A DNA stretch of 64,000 nucleotides from NCBI GenBank assembly GCA_945910005.1, contig OX246749.1, forward strand, positions 30,582,311-30,646,310, in the 5' to 3' direction. The stretch's first letter is position 1. Each line of letters opens with the position of its first letter. Below the pieces are notes generated by a model, which worked only from the letters and a program-made list of their open reading frames with translations, was not told the DNA's origin and searched no databases. The position numbers and the translations under genes were made by a program. This document shows positions 52,068 to 64,000 of this stretch, piece after piece. This stretch comes from Isoperla grammatica (taxonomy: Eukaryota > Arthropoda > Insecta > Plecoptera > Perlodidae).

Positions 52068-53847
52068 TGTTGGGTGCAGAGATGAGTGTTTTAAGAAGGG
52101 TAGCTAGGGTGGAAATGATGGGGTCGCTGGAATAGGCGATGAGGGCATCAGCTATTTGGCCGATGATGGTCCAGGCCGGGTTACGACCTTGGGGAGCAAG
52201 TGGAGGCGGCAGCAGTGGAGGCGGCTGTTGTGAAGGTGGTACATGGCCACGTGGACGCCGTGGGGCGGGAACTGGGCCATGGGGTTGAGAAGACTGTGAC
52301 GGACTGGTGTGTGGTACATCAGTTAGGTCAGGTGGAGACTGTTGTGGTGTCGAGGCCTGGACAGCTTGTGCGTACGAGACTAGTGGGGGAAATGCGGCAC
52401 TGAAGGTGGCTGCGGGGAAGCTAGCACGCTGTTGTGAAGCTACAGTCGGCGGAGGTGGTTGCTTTTGGCGGCGGTTTGTTACCGGACGGCCTGGCTGGTT
52501 TTGGTTGCTCTGTGCTCGGGCATCACATGCATCAAGATATGCCTTGCATTTACGGTACGAGGGTGGGTGGGCTTGTTTGCAGTTGACGCAAGTGGCGGGT
52601 GAGTCGGGGGATTTGGGGCAATGCGCTGACTTGTGGGCCTGGGCGCATTTAAAGCACGCCGGCGGAAGATGGCAGAAGGCCGATGAATGGCCAAATTGTT
52701 GGCAATTGAAGCATTGCCGTGGACCTGATTGGCCACGGTAACGTTCAAATGTCACTTTGTGGTGGCAGTTGATGGTGACTGTATGAAGGGGGACGGCGGT
52801 GTCAAAGAGAGAGACGGTGGCTACAAACAAGGGCATGGGTCGACGAGTGGACGGAGAGTCGCCATTATGCAGGATTTGACGGAGGTCAACGATATTGACG
52901 CCCTGCTCCGTCAGATCCATTTTTATGTCCTCGACTGGCACAGAGGAGGAAAGACCGCGAATTACGAGACGTTTCTGTCTCTGTTCGACGGTCGGGAAAG
53001 TGTGAAACAGGAGTTTATTGCCCCGTAAATACTGGAAAATCTCGTCATAGGTTTGTCGGAGATTGGGTTTGATGCGGAAGGCTTCCGCTGTGGCCGAGAT
53101 GGTATATGCCCCTTTGGTGGCCTTGGCCAATAGGGTGACCAAAGAGGAATAGTTTTCGATATTGTATAAGAGGATGGGCGGGGGTTTCGAGTCGGAGGGG
53201 TGCTGATTTGCAGTCCCAGGGTTAGCTTGGTCCGAGGAAGTTGCTGGGGGATGCGTAGCTATCGGCTTATGTATTACGGAGCTGGGACTTGCACGTTGTG
53301 CATGGAGTTTCGGTGGCCTGGATGCGGTAGAGCGGACAGAAGACGCGTCCGAGTCGGGGGAGAGCGAGTGGGTCCGGCGACGTTTCGGACGCACCGTTTT
53401 GCTGGTCGAGGGTTGAGACTGGCATAGCTCCATCTCGCTTTCAGCGCCGGAGTCTATGACCAGGGAGTTGTCGTCGTCCGACATGATGTCGCAGTCGACA
53501 TCTAGGGCCAGAAACCTATTTGCGGTGGGCGTTACTGGCCTGTCTGGGACTGGTTGATCGGGTAGTGGAGCTGATGGAGGGACTCCTGCGTCAGTTGAAA
53601 TAATGGGGAAGGAGTAACGGCCCTTTCGCGGCTCCTTCACCTTCAGTGGGATCTTAGTCCACACTGGAGGTGGTTCAGGAGTGCGTGGTTTAGATGTTGT
53701 AGCTGCCATAAGGGGCGGGATTATCGGGGGTAGCATCCCGGTGGAGGTACCAGGTTGAGAATGTTTAGTTGTGGCCCTCTTATGGGGCAAGAATTGGGGA
53801 AGACCAGCGGCGGGCGTGGCCTTCGGGTGAAATGGCGGGAAAACCAT
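52060..53847 (-). CDS. Jockey unit 3 ORF1: Gag-like RNA-binding protein
   Basis: Start at the shared MVFPPFHP methionine (53847); an in-frame upstream ATG at 53919 adds 24 residues. Same architecture as units 1 and 2, with all three zinc knuckles intact. Small substitutions (FQYLRGNKLL, KMDLTEQ) distinguish it from both. The stop overlaps ORF2 in ATGGCTAA. Confidence 0.87.
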   Translation of the reverse strand: MVFPPFHPKATPAAGLPQFLPHKRATTKHSQPGTSTGMLPPIIPPLMAATTSKPRTPEPPPVWTKIPLKVKEPRKGRYSFPIISTDAGVPPSAPLPDQPVPDRPVTPTANRFLALDVDCDIMSDDDNSLVIDSGAESEMELCQSQPSTSKTVRPKRRRTHSLSPDSDASSVRSTASRPPKLHAQRASPSSVIHKPIATHPPATSSDQANPGTANQHPSDSKPPPILLYNIENYSSLVTLLAKATKGAYTISATAEAFRIKPNLRQTYDEIFQYLRGNKLLFHTFPTVEQRQKRLVIRGLSSSVPVEDIKMDLTEQGVNIVDLRQILHNGDSPSTRRPMPLFVATVSLFDTAVPLHTVTINCHHKVTFERYRGQSGPRQCFNCQQFGHSSAFCHLPPACFKCAQAHKSAHCPKSPDSPATCVNCKQAHPPSYRKCKAYLDACDARAQSNQNQPGRPVTNRRQKQPPPPTVASQQRASFPAATFSAAFPPLVSYAQAVQASTPQQSPPDLTDVPHTSPSQSSQPHGPVPAPRRPRGHVPPSQQPPPLLPPPLAPQGRNPAWTIIGQIADALIAYSSDPIISTLATLLKTLISAPNNG

Positions 53848-53914
53848 GGCAAGAATGTGATAGTTTACTATCTGGGAGGGGGAGGGGGTGAGGAAGGGGA
53901 AGAGAGAGGGTTTA

Positions 53915-54160
53915 AACACCCGACACCGCCACTAGCGCGGGGGACAGAACCCTGCCGCGGTCGCGTTGGTGAGCGGGATAAGGGAAGGGAGGGAGGGTGT
54001 AAGACCCGACACCGCCACTAGCGCGGGGGACAGAACCCTTCCGCGGTCGCGTTGGTGAGCGGGATAAGGGAAGGGAGGGAGGGTGTAAGACCCAACACCG
54101 TCACGATCGCGGGGGAATTTCCGCAATCGCGTTGGTGGTAAGGGGAGAAAGGGGAAGGGA
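53915..54160 (-). repeat. Jockey 5' UTR monomers (three copies in unit 3)
   Basis: ACACCGCCACTAGCGCGGGG and related units recur at about 53921, 54009 and 54095. Units 1 and 2 have two monomers at the equivalent place. Tandem 5' monomers often hold LINE promoters; that role is inferred. Confidence 0.75.
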
Positions 54161-54438
54161 GGAAGGGAGGAGAAGGATAAGGGAGGAAGGGGAAGAAGTT
54201 AAAACTTGAAGGAATAGGACTCAGGGTGAGGCCCCTTATTCTTCTGTTCTTCTGCTTATTGGATTCCTGTCTGAGAGTAATCTTGCGTTCGAACCACTCA
54301 GAACAGGCGGATCCCAAAGCTGTTTGGTTAATTGCTCCTCGATATATTGCAATCGAGAGGGCAGTTTAATTGGCCAGAGTCACCGCCTTGAAAGATCGTA
54401 TGATGTCATAAGCCAAGCCGAGTGAGTACAGTGATGAT

Positions 54439-54450
54439 AAGATATTAGGA
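54439..54450 (+). repeat. Right 12-bp flank of the Jockey array
   Basis: AAGATATTAGGA, the outer partner of 38149-38160. The sequence beyond (AAGATAAAATAG) is unrelated to the element. Confidence 0.8.
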
Positions 54451-55324
54451 AAGATAAAATAGCTCAACAGTCGCTTTCCTCACGCATGGGTGCAAAGACA
54501 TTGGAAGACTAAAGTGACAGCTGATGCGATCTGTCGGGCATAACAAAAATTACAACACATTTGCATGAACACAGACTGTGCAGGAAAAATTAATGGCAGT
54601 TATTAAAGTAGATACTATCGATGTAATGTGACGATAAATATGAAATAATTTAACCATTGTTATTTATTTTTTCCTACATGGTATGAACCCAAACCAAAAC
54701 AGATGTTTCTCAATACATAATCTGTTTCTGTTTCATCTGTTTAATTCTTCATAATCTGTGGGCATGGTTGTTAACATTATTTTTAAAATGATGATGTTTT
54801 GTTCCAATCAAATATTACAAATATACATAAACCTATACGGCTATCAAGCTAACAACAGCTATTTCGCGCGACAAATTTCAAAACAACAACCATAATCAAC
54901 TAAGATTATAACTAAATGGTGCAAAGGGTGTAAAATTACGAACAACAGAAATACCATTGTGAAAGCCTTCCTTTCCCCTTGTGAGTGAATATAAAACTTA
55001 CTGAGGGTAAAGTCTAGTGTACGATTGGCGTCAACGCTAACTTCAACTTCAACACCTTGATAAACCTGTATATTCATATGGAAGCATTCACGATCGCAGA
55101 AATGCGTCAACCGTCAACTTGAACCGTCAACGTCAAAGTTCAACTCATTCCAACTTTGACGATTGGCGTTAACGTTTGACGCTCGCGCATGCGCATTCAC
55201 ATGTCACCAAAGAGGTTTCAAAGAAATATCTGTTCGTTTTCGAAAGAAAGCATTTTCTTCTTTTGATTGTGTTGGTGTTCACTGGCACACAAATAATAAC
55301 CTCTAAATGACAATTACAAACCAG

Positions 55325-55573
55325 GGCCCGGATTCACAAAGATGCCTAACTCTTAAGTTGTCCTAAGTTAGGCCAATCCTAACTAGATAAATCAAGATAA
55401 ATTAATCTTGGTATTACTACACATTCACAAATAAAATATTGTTAGTTAAATTATTGATATTTTACTATATTGCATCTGTATGATACTGCAGAACGACATA
55501 TGCGTGATTTATATCACTAAGATTTGCCTAAACTAGGACGTCTTAGCACTAGGCATCTTTGTGAATCTGGGCC
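55325..55573. mobile_element. GGATTCACAAAG-type MITE inside MITE unit 1
   Basis: Inverted ends GGCCCGGATTCACAAAG / CTTTGTGAATCTGGGCC (249 bp) flanked by CAG on both sides (55322-55324, 55574-55576). Unit 4 shows the empty site AAACCAGCTGTTG. A 3-bp duplication fits a Harbinger-like element. Confidence 0.85.
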
Positions 55574-56669
55574 CAGCTGTTGTTTACATAAAACCACAGA
55601 ATGCTCTACATCACAACCACGGGAACAACGTGTCGAGATGGCCGTGCAATAACGAAGATCAACGAAGTTAACCGATGAGTACCGACGCAGCTTCAGTTGC
55701 CGTCGAATCGTGAATCAAAAACGTTAACGTGAATCTATTACCGGTTGACGATTCAAGTTGACGCCAATCGTAAACTAGGCTTAAAGTCTAGTGTACGATT
55801 GGCGTCAACGCTAACTTCAACTTCAACACCTTGATAAACCTTTTTATTCATATGGAAGCATTCACGATTGCAAAAATGCGTCAACCGTCAACTTGAACCG
55901 TCAACGTCAAAGTTCAACTCATTCCAACTTTGACGATTGGCGTTAACGTTTGACGCTCGCGCAGGCGCATTCACATGTCACCAAAGAGGTTCCAAAGAAA
56001 TATCTGTTCGATTTCCAAATAAAACATTTTCTTCTTTTGATTTTGTTGATGTTCACTGGCACAAAATAATAACCTCTAAAATGACAACCACAAACAGCTG
56101 TTGTTTACATAAAACCACAGAATGCTCTACATCACAACTTTGGGAACAACGGGTAGAGATGGCCGTGCAATAACGAAGATCAATGAAGTTCACCGATGAG
56201 TACCGACGCAGCTTCAGTTGCCGTCGAATCGTGAATCAAAAACGTTAACGTGAATCTATTACCGGTTGACGATTCAAGTTGACGCCAATCGTAAACTAGG
56301 CTTAAAGTCTAGTGTACGATTGGCGTCAACGCTAACTTCAACTTCAACACCTTGATAAACCTTTTTATTCATATGGAAGCATTCACGATTGCAAAAATGC
56401 GTCAACCGTCAACTTGAACCGTCAACGTCAAAGTTCAACTCATTCCAACTTTGACGGTTGGCGTTAACGTTTGACGCTCGCGCATGCGCATTAACATGTC
56501 ACCAAAGAGTTTCCAAAGAAATATCTGTTCGTTTTCCAAAGAGCGCATTTTCTTCTTTTGATTTTGTTGATGTTCACTGGCACACAAATAATAACCTCTA
56601 AATGACAACCACAAACAAGCTGTTGTTTTCATAAAACCACCGAATGCTCTACATCACAACCACGGGAAC

Positions 56670-56752
56670 TAAGGTCTACTTGATCTCCGCCTGGCGGATA
56701 CTCATCGGGAGTTCGACGAGCCTCCGCTAGGCGGAGGGTTTAGTAGACCTTG
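56670..56752. mobile_element. Mini-MITE family B in MITE unit 3
   Basis: TAAGGTCTACTTGATCTCCG ... GTAGACCTTG, inserted after ACGGGAAC. The right-hand duplication has decayed to GTGTGAAC. It sits at the same host position as the copy in unit 4. Confidence 0.8.
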
Positions 56753-57393
56753 TGTGAACAACGTGATGAGATGGCCGTGCAATAACGAAGATCAACGAAG
56801 TTCACCGATGAGTACCGACGCAGCTTCAGTTTCCGTCGAATCGTGAATCAAAAACGTTAGCGTGAATCTATTACCGGCTGACGATTCAAGTTGACGCCAA
56901 TCGTTAACTAGGCTTAAAGTCTAGTGAACGATTGGCGTCAACGCTAACTTCAACTTCAACACCTTGATGAACCTGTATATTCATATGGAAGCATTCACGA
57001 TTGCAGAAATGCGTCAACCGTCAACTTGAACCGTCAACGTCAAAGTTCAACTCATTCCAACTTTGACGATTGGCGTTAAAGTTTGACGCTCGCGCATGCG
57101 CATTCACGTGTCACCAAAGAGGTTCCAAAGAAATATCTGTTCGATTTCCAAAGAGAGCATTTTCTTCTTTTGATTTTGTTGATGTTCACTGGCTTCTACG
57201 TCTTCTCAAGCTTTTTTGGAGAAAAGTGCGAAATAATCACAACATTCATTAAAGTGTAATACTCCTCCTCTGTCATGATGTTGATTTAAAGACCAAACGC
57301 CCATAAAAATTAACCTCTAAATTACAACCACAAACCAGCTGTTGTTTACATAAAACCACAGAATGCTCTACATCACTTCACAACCACGGAAAC

Positions 57394-57490
57394 CAATTGG
57401 TCTACTCGATCTCCGCCTAGCGGAGGCTCGTCGAACTCCCAAGTTGGGAGTTCGACGAGCCTCCGCCAGGCGGAGATCAAGTAGACCTTG
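57394..57490. mobile_element. Mini-MITE family B in MITE unit 4
   Basis: Near-perfect palindrome flanked by ACGGAAAC (57386-57393) and ACGAGAAC (57491-57498). Each is one change from the ACGGGAAC of the empty site in unit 1. Confidence 0.85.
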
Positions 57491-57656
57491 ACGAGAACAA
57501 CGTGTAGAGATGGCTGTGCAATAACGAAGATCAACGAAGTTCATCGATGAGTACCGACACAGCTTCAGTTGCCGTCGAATCGTGAATCAAAAACGTTAGC
57601 GTGAATCTATTACCGGCTGACGATTCAAGTTGACGCCAATCGTAAACTAGGCTTAA

Positions 57657-57837
57657 CCAACTTGTACAATTCCGTGTGGGTCGCCACACAGGAAAACTTC
57701 TCCAAGTATCTCCAGAACCCTCTTATGGATTGGCAAAACCTCTTCTTCAGGACCTGGCCCACCATTACCAGTTTGAGATTTGAATCGGTTAATTTCTGCG
57801 CCTTTTTTTTGGCAGCGCTTTTTAGATCCCTCCACGA
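57657..57837 (-). pseudogene. Myb/SANT-like gene exon 2 with frameshift
   Basis: Acceptor CTTATTTTCAG joins in phase 0 to exon 1 (QWKT, then SWRDLKSAAKKK). After the A8 run (57802-57809 region) the family-like sequence EINRFKSQTGNGG and PIHKRVLEILGE lies one frame over, consistent with one A lost. The exon is interrupted at 57656 by the MITE array; its last 6 bases and donor CA|GTAAGT reappear at 55007-54996. Confidence 0.75.
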
Positions 57838-58368
57838 CTGAAAATAAGAAATGTTGACATTAGTTGTACGATTCAACCTTAAGTACCTAACTAGTCAAGA
57901 GGAGTGGTTAGTAGTAGTTAGTAGTAGTTAGTAGTTGTTAGTGGTACGTAGTTAGAAGTAGTACAAGTTAGTAAAGTAAAACTAAGATCGAGTTGTCAAG
58001 CAGCTGACTTTCGATCACTAAGATCATTGGCCAGCTAAACCGTTTGTGTTAAACAAGTGACCAGCTTTTTCGTAATATGTACATACAATTATGAATGCAG
58101 TACAGTTGTTTTCAAAGATGATGCTGAATAACCAATGTATGCACATATTATTCTATAAACAAAACTTACACCCAGGAGGAACTGGATATTATTCAAGGTG
58201 AGTAACTTATTTGTGGGGGGAAAAATATGCTGTAACACCTACTAAACTCACTAGGCCGTACAATCCATTTATATTTTATGTTTACGTTTTATGTTTCATT
58301 ACATCCCTACATGGTACTTAATTCAGTTGAGCTTGATGCTTACGTAAGTGCCATGACTATCAGTTGTC

Positions 58369-58699
58369 AAGGCCCATCCACAATGAAAATTAACAATAAC
58401 AGTACTTAAGGTTTCAGCCAATCCCATTAGCTGATGACCCACTGTCACTGCTCACTGCGACAGAATGAATAGCACAGAAGTTTGGGAACGCTATACTTAA
58501 AAGTAACTCCATAAAGATGTGACCTATCAAATCACTTTAAATACAATACACACATTTATATACCTTCCTGTCATTCTATTTGAATATTTGTATTTGGCTT
58601 ATTTATTTGGCTTAATTATTACGCTTATTTGGTAAAGGGAACATATTATGCCTTGTTACTGCTTACTGTCACTGCTAATTTTCATTGTGGATGGGCCTT
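58369..58699. mobile_element. Foldback element in Myb-like intron 1
   Basis: Ends AAGGCCCATCCACAATGAAA / TTTCATTGTGGATGGGCCTT are inverted over about 24 bp. The interior is non-coding. Confidence 0.78.
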
Positions 58700-59148
58700 A
58701 ACGTTTAAGAAGACGTAACGCGTATTGTCTAATATTGTAATGTGTATGTTTCAATGCAACTGGGCACAACCTGTAAGAAGTTCAATTCTTTGACATATCT
58801 CACACCTTGCTCTCTAAACCTTATGGCACGGCTTACAACTGATTGTGAATAGCGCTTTAGGTATATTCCATATTTTTCACAAATTATTTCTGCCCATGCT
58901 TCTTCAACATAGGAATGCATGTACACCTATCCAGTAGTGTCTTCTCTTACATTCCCACACAGAGCCATGCCTCTCTCACTTTTCATTACTTGTAGTATTT
59001 GTATTGTAACCTTAATGTGTACAAACTCCATGTTATTCAATGTTCACTATCATAAACTGTATTATGTGTTAAACTTATAAGAAGGAAAATAAAGGAATAT
59101 CTCATCTTAAATTCTTGCTGTTTTTGTTTCAGTTTCCAAATAGGCCCT

Positions 59149-59151
<3 letters not shown>

Positions 59152-59221
<70 letters not shown>
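59152..59221. repeat. (TC)n microsatellite, left of LINE
   Basis: About 70 bp of CT repeat with one CC interruption. Directly abuts the truncated 5' end of the LINE. Confidence 0.95.
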
Positions 59222-62005
<2,784 letters not shown>

Positions 62006-63290
62006 GCTCCCCCATTCTGAATTTCACTTTTAATACCAACTTTACTGCAGCAAAAGAAGGTACTGATCAATACATTAGTATATGATTTTCAAAGTAAACT
62101 AACATACTAATAACTAATTTCTAAGTAGGGGTAATTGTATTTATTTTATATAGATTTTATTTAAGACTGTTAGTGTTAGTTTGTAGATACTGGTACTTGT
62201 GTCCTTTTGTGGTATTATTGCATATTATTCTTTAATGTACTTTTGGTATGTACCATTGAGAACGCCATCCTTGACAGTCTGGCATCAACTTATGTACTAA
62301 CAATGTTTCTCTACCACGAGGCTACTCACTGGGAACACCATCTGCACTTCCATTATCCTCTATTATACTTGACTGCATATTGCATTGAGCAAATACTGGG
62401 GTAGGCCCAATAACGAACACCATACAAAGCATGATGTGTTAGGCGTGTATATATTAAAAACAGATGAGGCATCGAATTGGAGGCACATAGGGATTATTCA
62501 ATTTGGCAATTCCTGTAGGACGCAGACGGAGACAACTTACTGTATGCCAATTGAGAAAGTATAGGAATTCAAATAATTAAAATATACATATTTTAGGCCT
62601 AGGAAGGTATGGAGGGAATTATTATGTATGTCATAACTGGGTAATGACTTAATATATTTGTTCATATCCAAAGATAAAATGTTTAAAAACCTACCATGAG
62701 CAGCAATCGTTATTGAGGGAATACAAGACCTATTTTAAAATATTATATTTAACTTAGAATTTGTTCATTTTCAGTAATGTACATATAAAATTCAATCTGT
62801 GGGGTGTTGCCTGGGGCATTGAGGAAATACACTGACGTATTGTTTCTCATCACACTGCCCTAGGGTTTGGGTATATTTTAAATAGCCTACCCTGAGACAT
62901 TCAATCACGACCCTGCAATGACTCATTGTACTATAAAAAAAACAGAATTCATAACGACCTATAGCAATCATGCATACATTCGTTAGCCTACTACTAGATC
63001 GAGGTAGAGTGAATCTACATGCAAGAAATAAAGAATCTGTATTTGTAGCTGTATCTACTAGGCACATGCATAGACCTAGGCCTAGCCTACGTGTAGGTGA
63101 TGGATGTACTGGCCTAGGCCTAGGCTAGGGGCCTTGGCGTAGGGCCTAGGGCAGTCATTTTAGGCCTACGAGAGGTGATCTAAAATAAATGTCTTTGACA
63201 CCATGTTGAATATTATTCAAGTAGGTACCAGAGGTACAAAGAACTAAGGTCAGGGTACCGTAGCATTTCCATTTTAATAAAATAATATTC
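62006..63290. other. Myb-like intron 1, no gene recognised
   Basis: AT-rich, with TAGGCCTA-type palindromes clustered at 63070-63165. A 65-codon plus-strand frame at 62207-62404 has no recognisable domain. Confidence 0.5.
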
Positions 63291-63301
63291 AGTTAACTTA
63301 C

Positions 63302-63517
63302 CGTCTTCCACTGGGTGATTTCCTTCCTAGGGCCGACGCAGCCATGAAGAAGATTTTGAAGAGTTCTCCACAACTCCTGTTGTTTTGCGTTCGTAAACGT
63401 TACACTTAATTTATTTTGCACCATTTTCGGGTGCTCCGCAATAAACTGGACCATAAGAGACTTCTGCTCGTCAGTTATGTGCCCTGCAGTCTTACGTTTC
63501 TCGCTTGTGCCGTCCAT
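63302..63517 (-). CDS. Myb/SANT-like gene exon 1
   Basis: ATG at 63517; 216 nt exactly. The helix pattern with TAGHITDEQKSLMVQF ... ELWRTLQNLLHGCVG matches the N-terminal domain of NAIF1/MSANTD-type proteins. Donor ACG|GTAAGT. Confidence 0.75.
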
Positions 63518-63599
63518 CTTTCGAAAATAGGTTGGAAAGACCGCGAAAATCGTAACTACGCCCCTTTTTATTACAATGCTTCTCATTGGCTAAAAAGCT

Positions 63600-63770
63600 G
63601 ACACATTCTGGTCCATAGCCGCTGGTGACGGAATGCCGCGTGGAATTGAATTTTCACTTCCGATAGTCGGAAACAAAACTCGAGACTACGACAATTCGGA
63701 ATTGCCATTTCATGCATGGAATCATAACGTCGAAAGTTGTGTTTCCACGTGGAATTCGAGACTCACCCCC
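63600..63770 (-). repeat. Right terminal region of the Harbinger element
   Basis: Inverted counterpart of 29779-29940, sharing GGGGGTGAGTCTCGA, CACGTGGAA, ACTTTCGAC and GTAGTCTCGA when read inward. Probably holds the Myb-like gene promoter. Confidence 0.6.
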
Positions 63771-64000
63771 TGAACCGCCTCCCCTAATGTAACACCCTAG
63801 CGTCGCCACTGGTTGCGTGTTTACTGTTTAGCGTCACCCTTCCTCGGGCCGCCGCCATTGCAATACCGGAAGAATACGGAATATGAAATATAATCATGCA
63901 AATATAGAAACTTTGTATGTTATTGTGTTGTATTATTTTAGTTTGCACTCGGTACAACTTACAACTTATTGAGTATAGTAAATTTTCAATATTACTTTGT

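Larger units (their letters stand above)
49003..54438 (-). mobile_element. Jockey-like LINE, unit 3
   Basis: The most complete unit: both frames open and the ORF2 C-terminus full length. Its 5' UTR has three copies of an 86-88 bp monomer (near 53921, 54009, 54095) where units 1 and 2 have two. The 5' boundary is near 54390; flanking DNA then runs to AAGATATTAGGA at 54439-54450. Confidence 0.88.
55011..57653. mobile_element. Four head-to-tail Harbinger-type MITEs separated by TAA
   Basis: Units 55011-55781, 55785-56302, 56306-56914 and 56918-57653 have inverted ends AGYCTAGTKTACGATTGGCG and are separated by TAA (55782-55784, 56303-56305, 56915-56917). TAA also flanks the whole array (55008-55010, 57654-57656). 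The uninterrupted unit is about 518 bp. A TAA/TTA target duplication is the PIF/Harbinger signature. The array sits inside exon 2 of the Myb/SANT-like gene. Confidence 0.9.

Noticed and set aside
38149..54450. Telomere-type Jockey array (as HeT-A/TART)
   Set aside because: Head-to-tail order is suggestive, but the array is flanked on both sides by non-telomeric DNA of a Harbinger element and by a 12-bp repeat, so it is interstitial.

Overview
This is eukaryotic, animal-type DNA: genes are split by GT-AG introns, intergenic sequence is AT-rich, and most of the window is nested transposable elements. Jockey-type LINEs with zinc-knuckle ORF1, CR1/L2-like LINEs, a Ty3/gypsy element, HARBI1 and Myb/SANT genes, abundant (GA/TC)n and dispersed TAGGCCTA palindromes suggest a marine invertebrate (crustacean or mollusc most likely; not decidable from the window).

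Region 1 (about 200-6930, minus strand) holds the only apparently intact host gene. I could assemble five exons, all in splice phase 1, into one 636-codon frame: signal peptide, three immunoglobulin-like domains each on its own exon, then a long exon with a Thr-rich, Cys-containing linker and an Ala-rich coiled-coil repeat. No transmembrane segment is visible, so it looks secreted. Two of its introns contain tandem arrays (102-bp and about 152-bp units) made of the splice acceptor plus the first part of the next Ig exon.

Region 2 (7-25 kb) is gene-poor: a tRNA-derived SINE remnant, several foldback elements, a 2.3-kb degenerate TCATCGTCGTTA-type microsatellite, 5'-truncated LINE tails, tiny hAT-like MITEs (one nested in another with 8-bp target duplications), and a 67-bp satellite split by a 5'-truncated CR1/L2-like LINE with an intact ORF2.

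Region 3 (25.35-28.22 kb) is a Ty3/gypsy element with 195-bp LTRs that look identical and an ATAG target duplication, but with nearly all of pol deleted.

Region 4 (29.78-63.77 kb) reads best as the remains of one PIF/Harbinger transposon, inflated to about 34 kb by later insertions. Related inverted sequence marks both ends. A five-exon HARBI1-like transposase gene runs inward from the left and a Myb/SANT-like (NAIF1-type) gene runs inward from the right. Both are broken by insertions or frameshifts. Among the intruders are two hAT-like mini-MITEs in the transposase first exon, a TTAA-flanked MITE in its last exon, a mariner-like element in intron 1, an RNase H-bearing LINE end, three head-to-tail Jockey elements separated by the same 12-bp sequence, four head-to-tail MITE copies separated by TAA, and a CR1/L2-like LINE inside a (TC)n tract.

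What the window offers is therefore one secreted Ig-superfamily gene with unusual intron architecture, beside a layered transposon nest whose order of insertion can be read from target duplications. No CRISPR array, rRNA gene or intact tRNA gene was seen.
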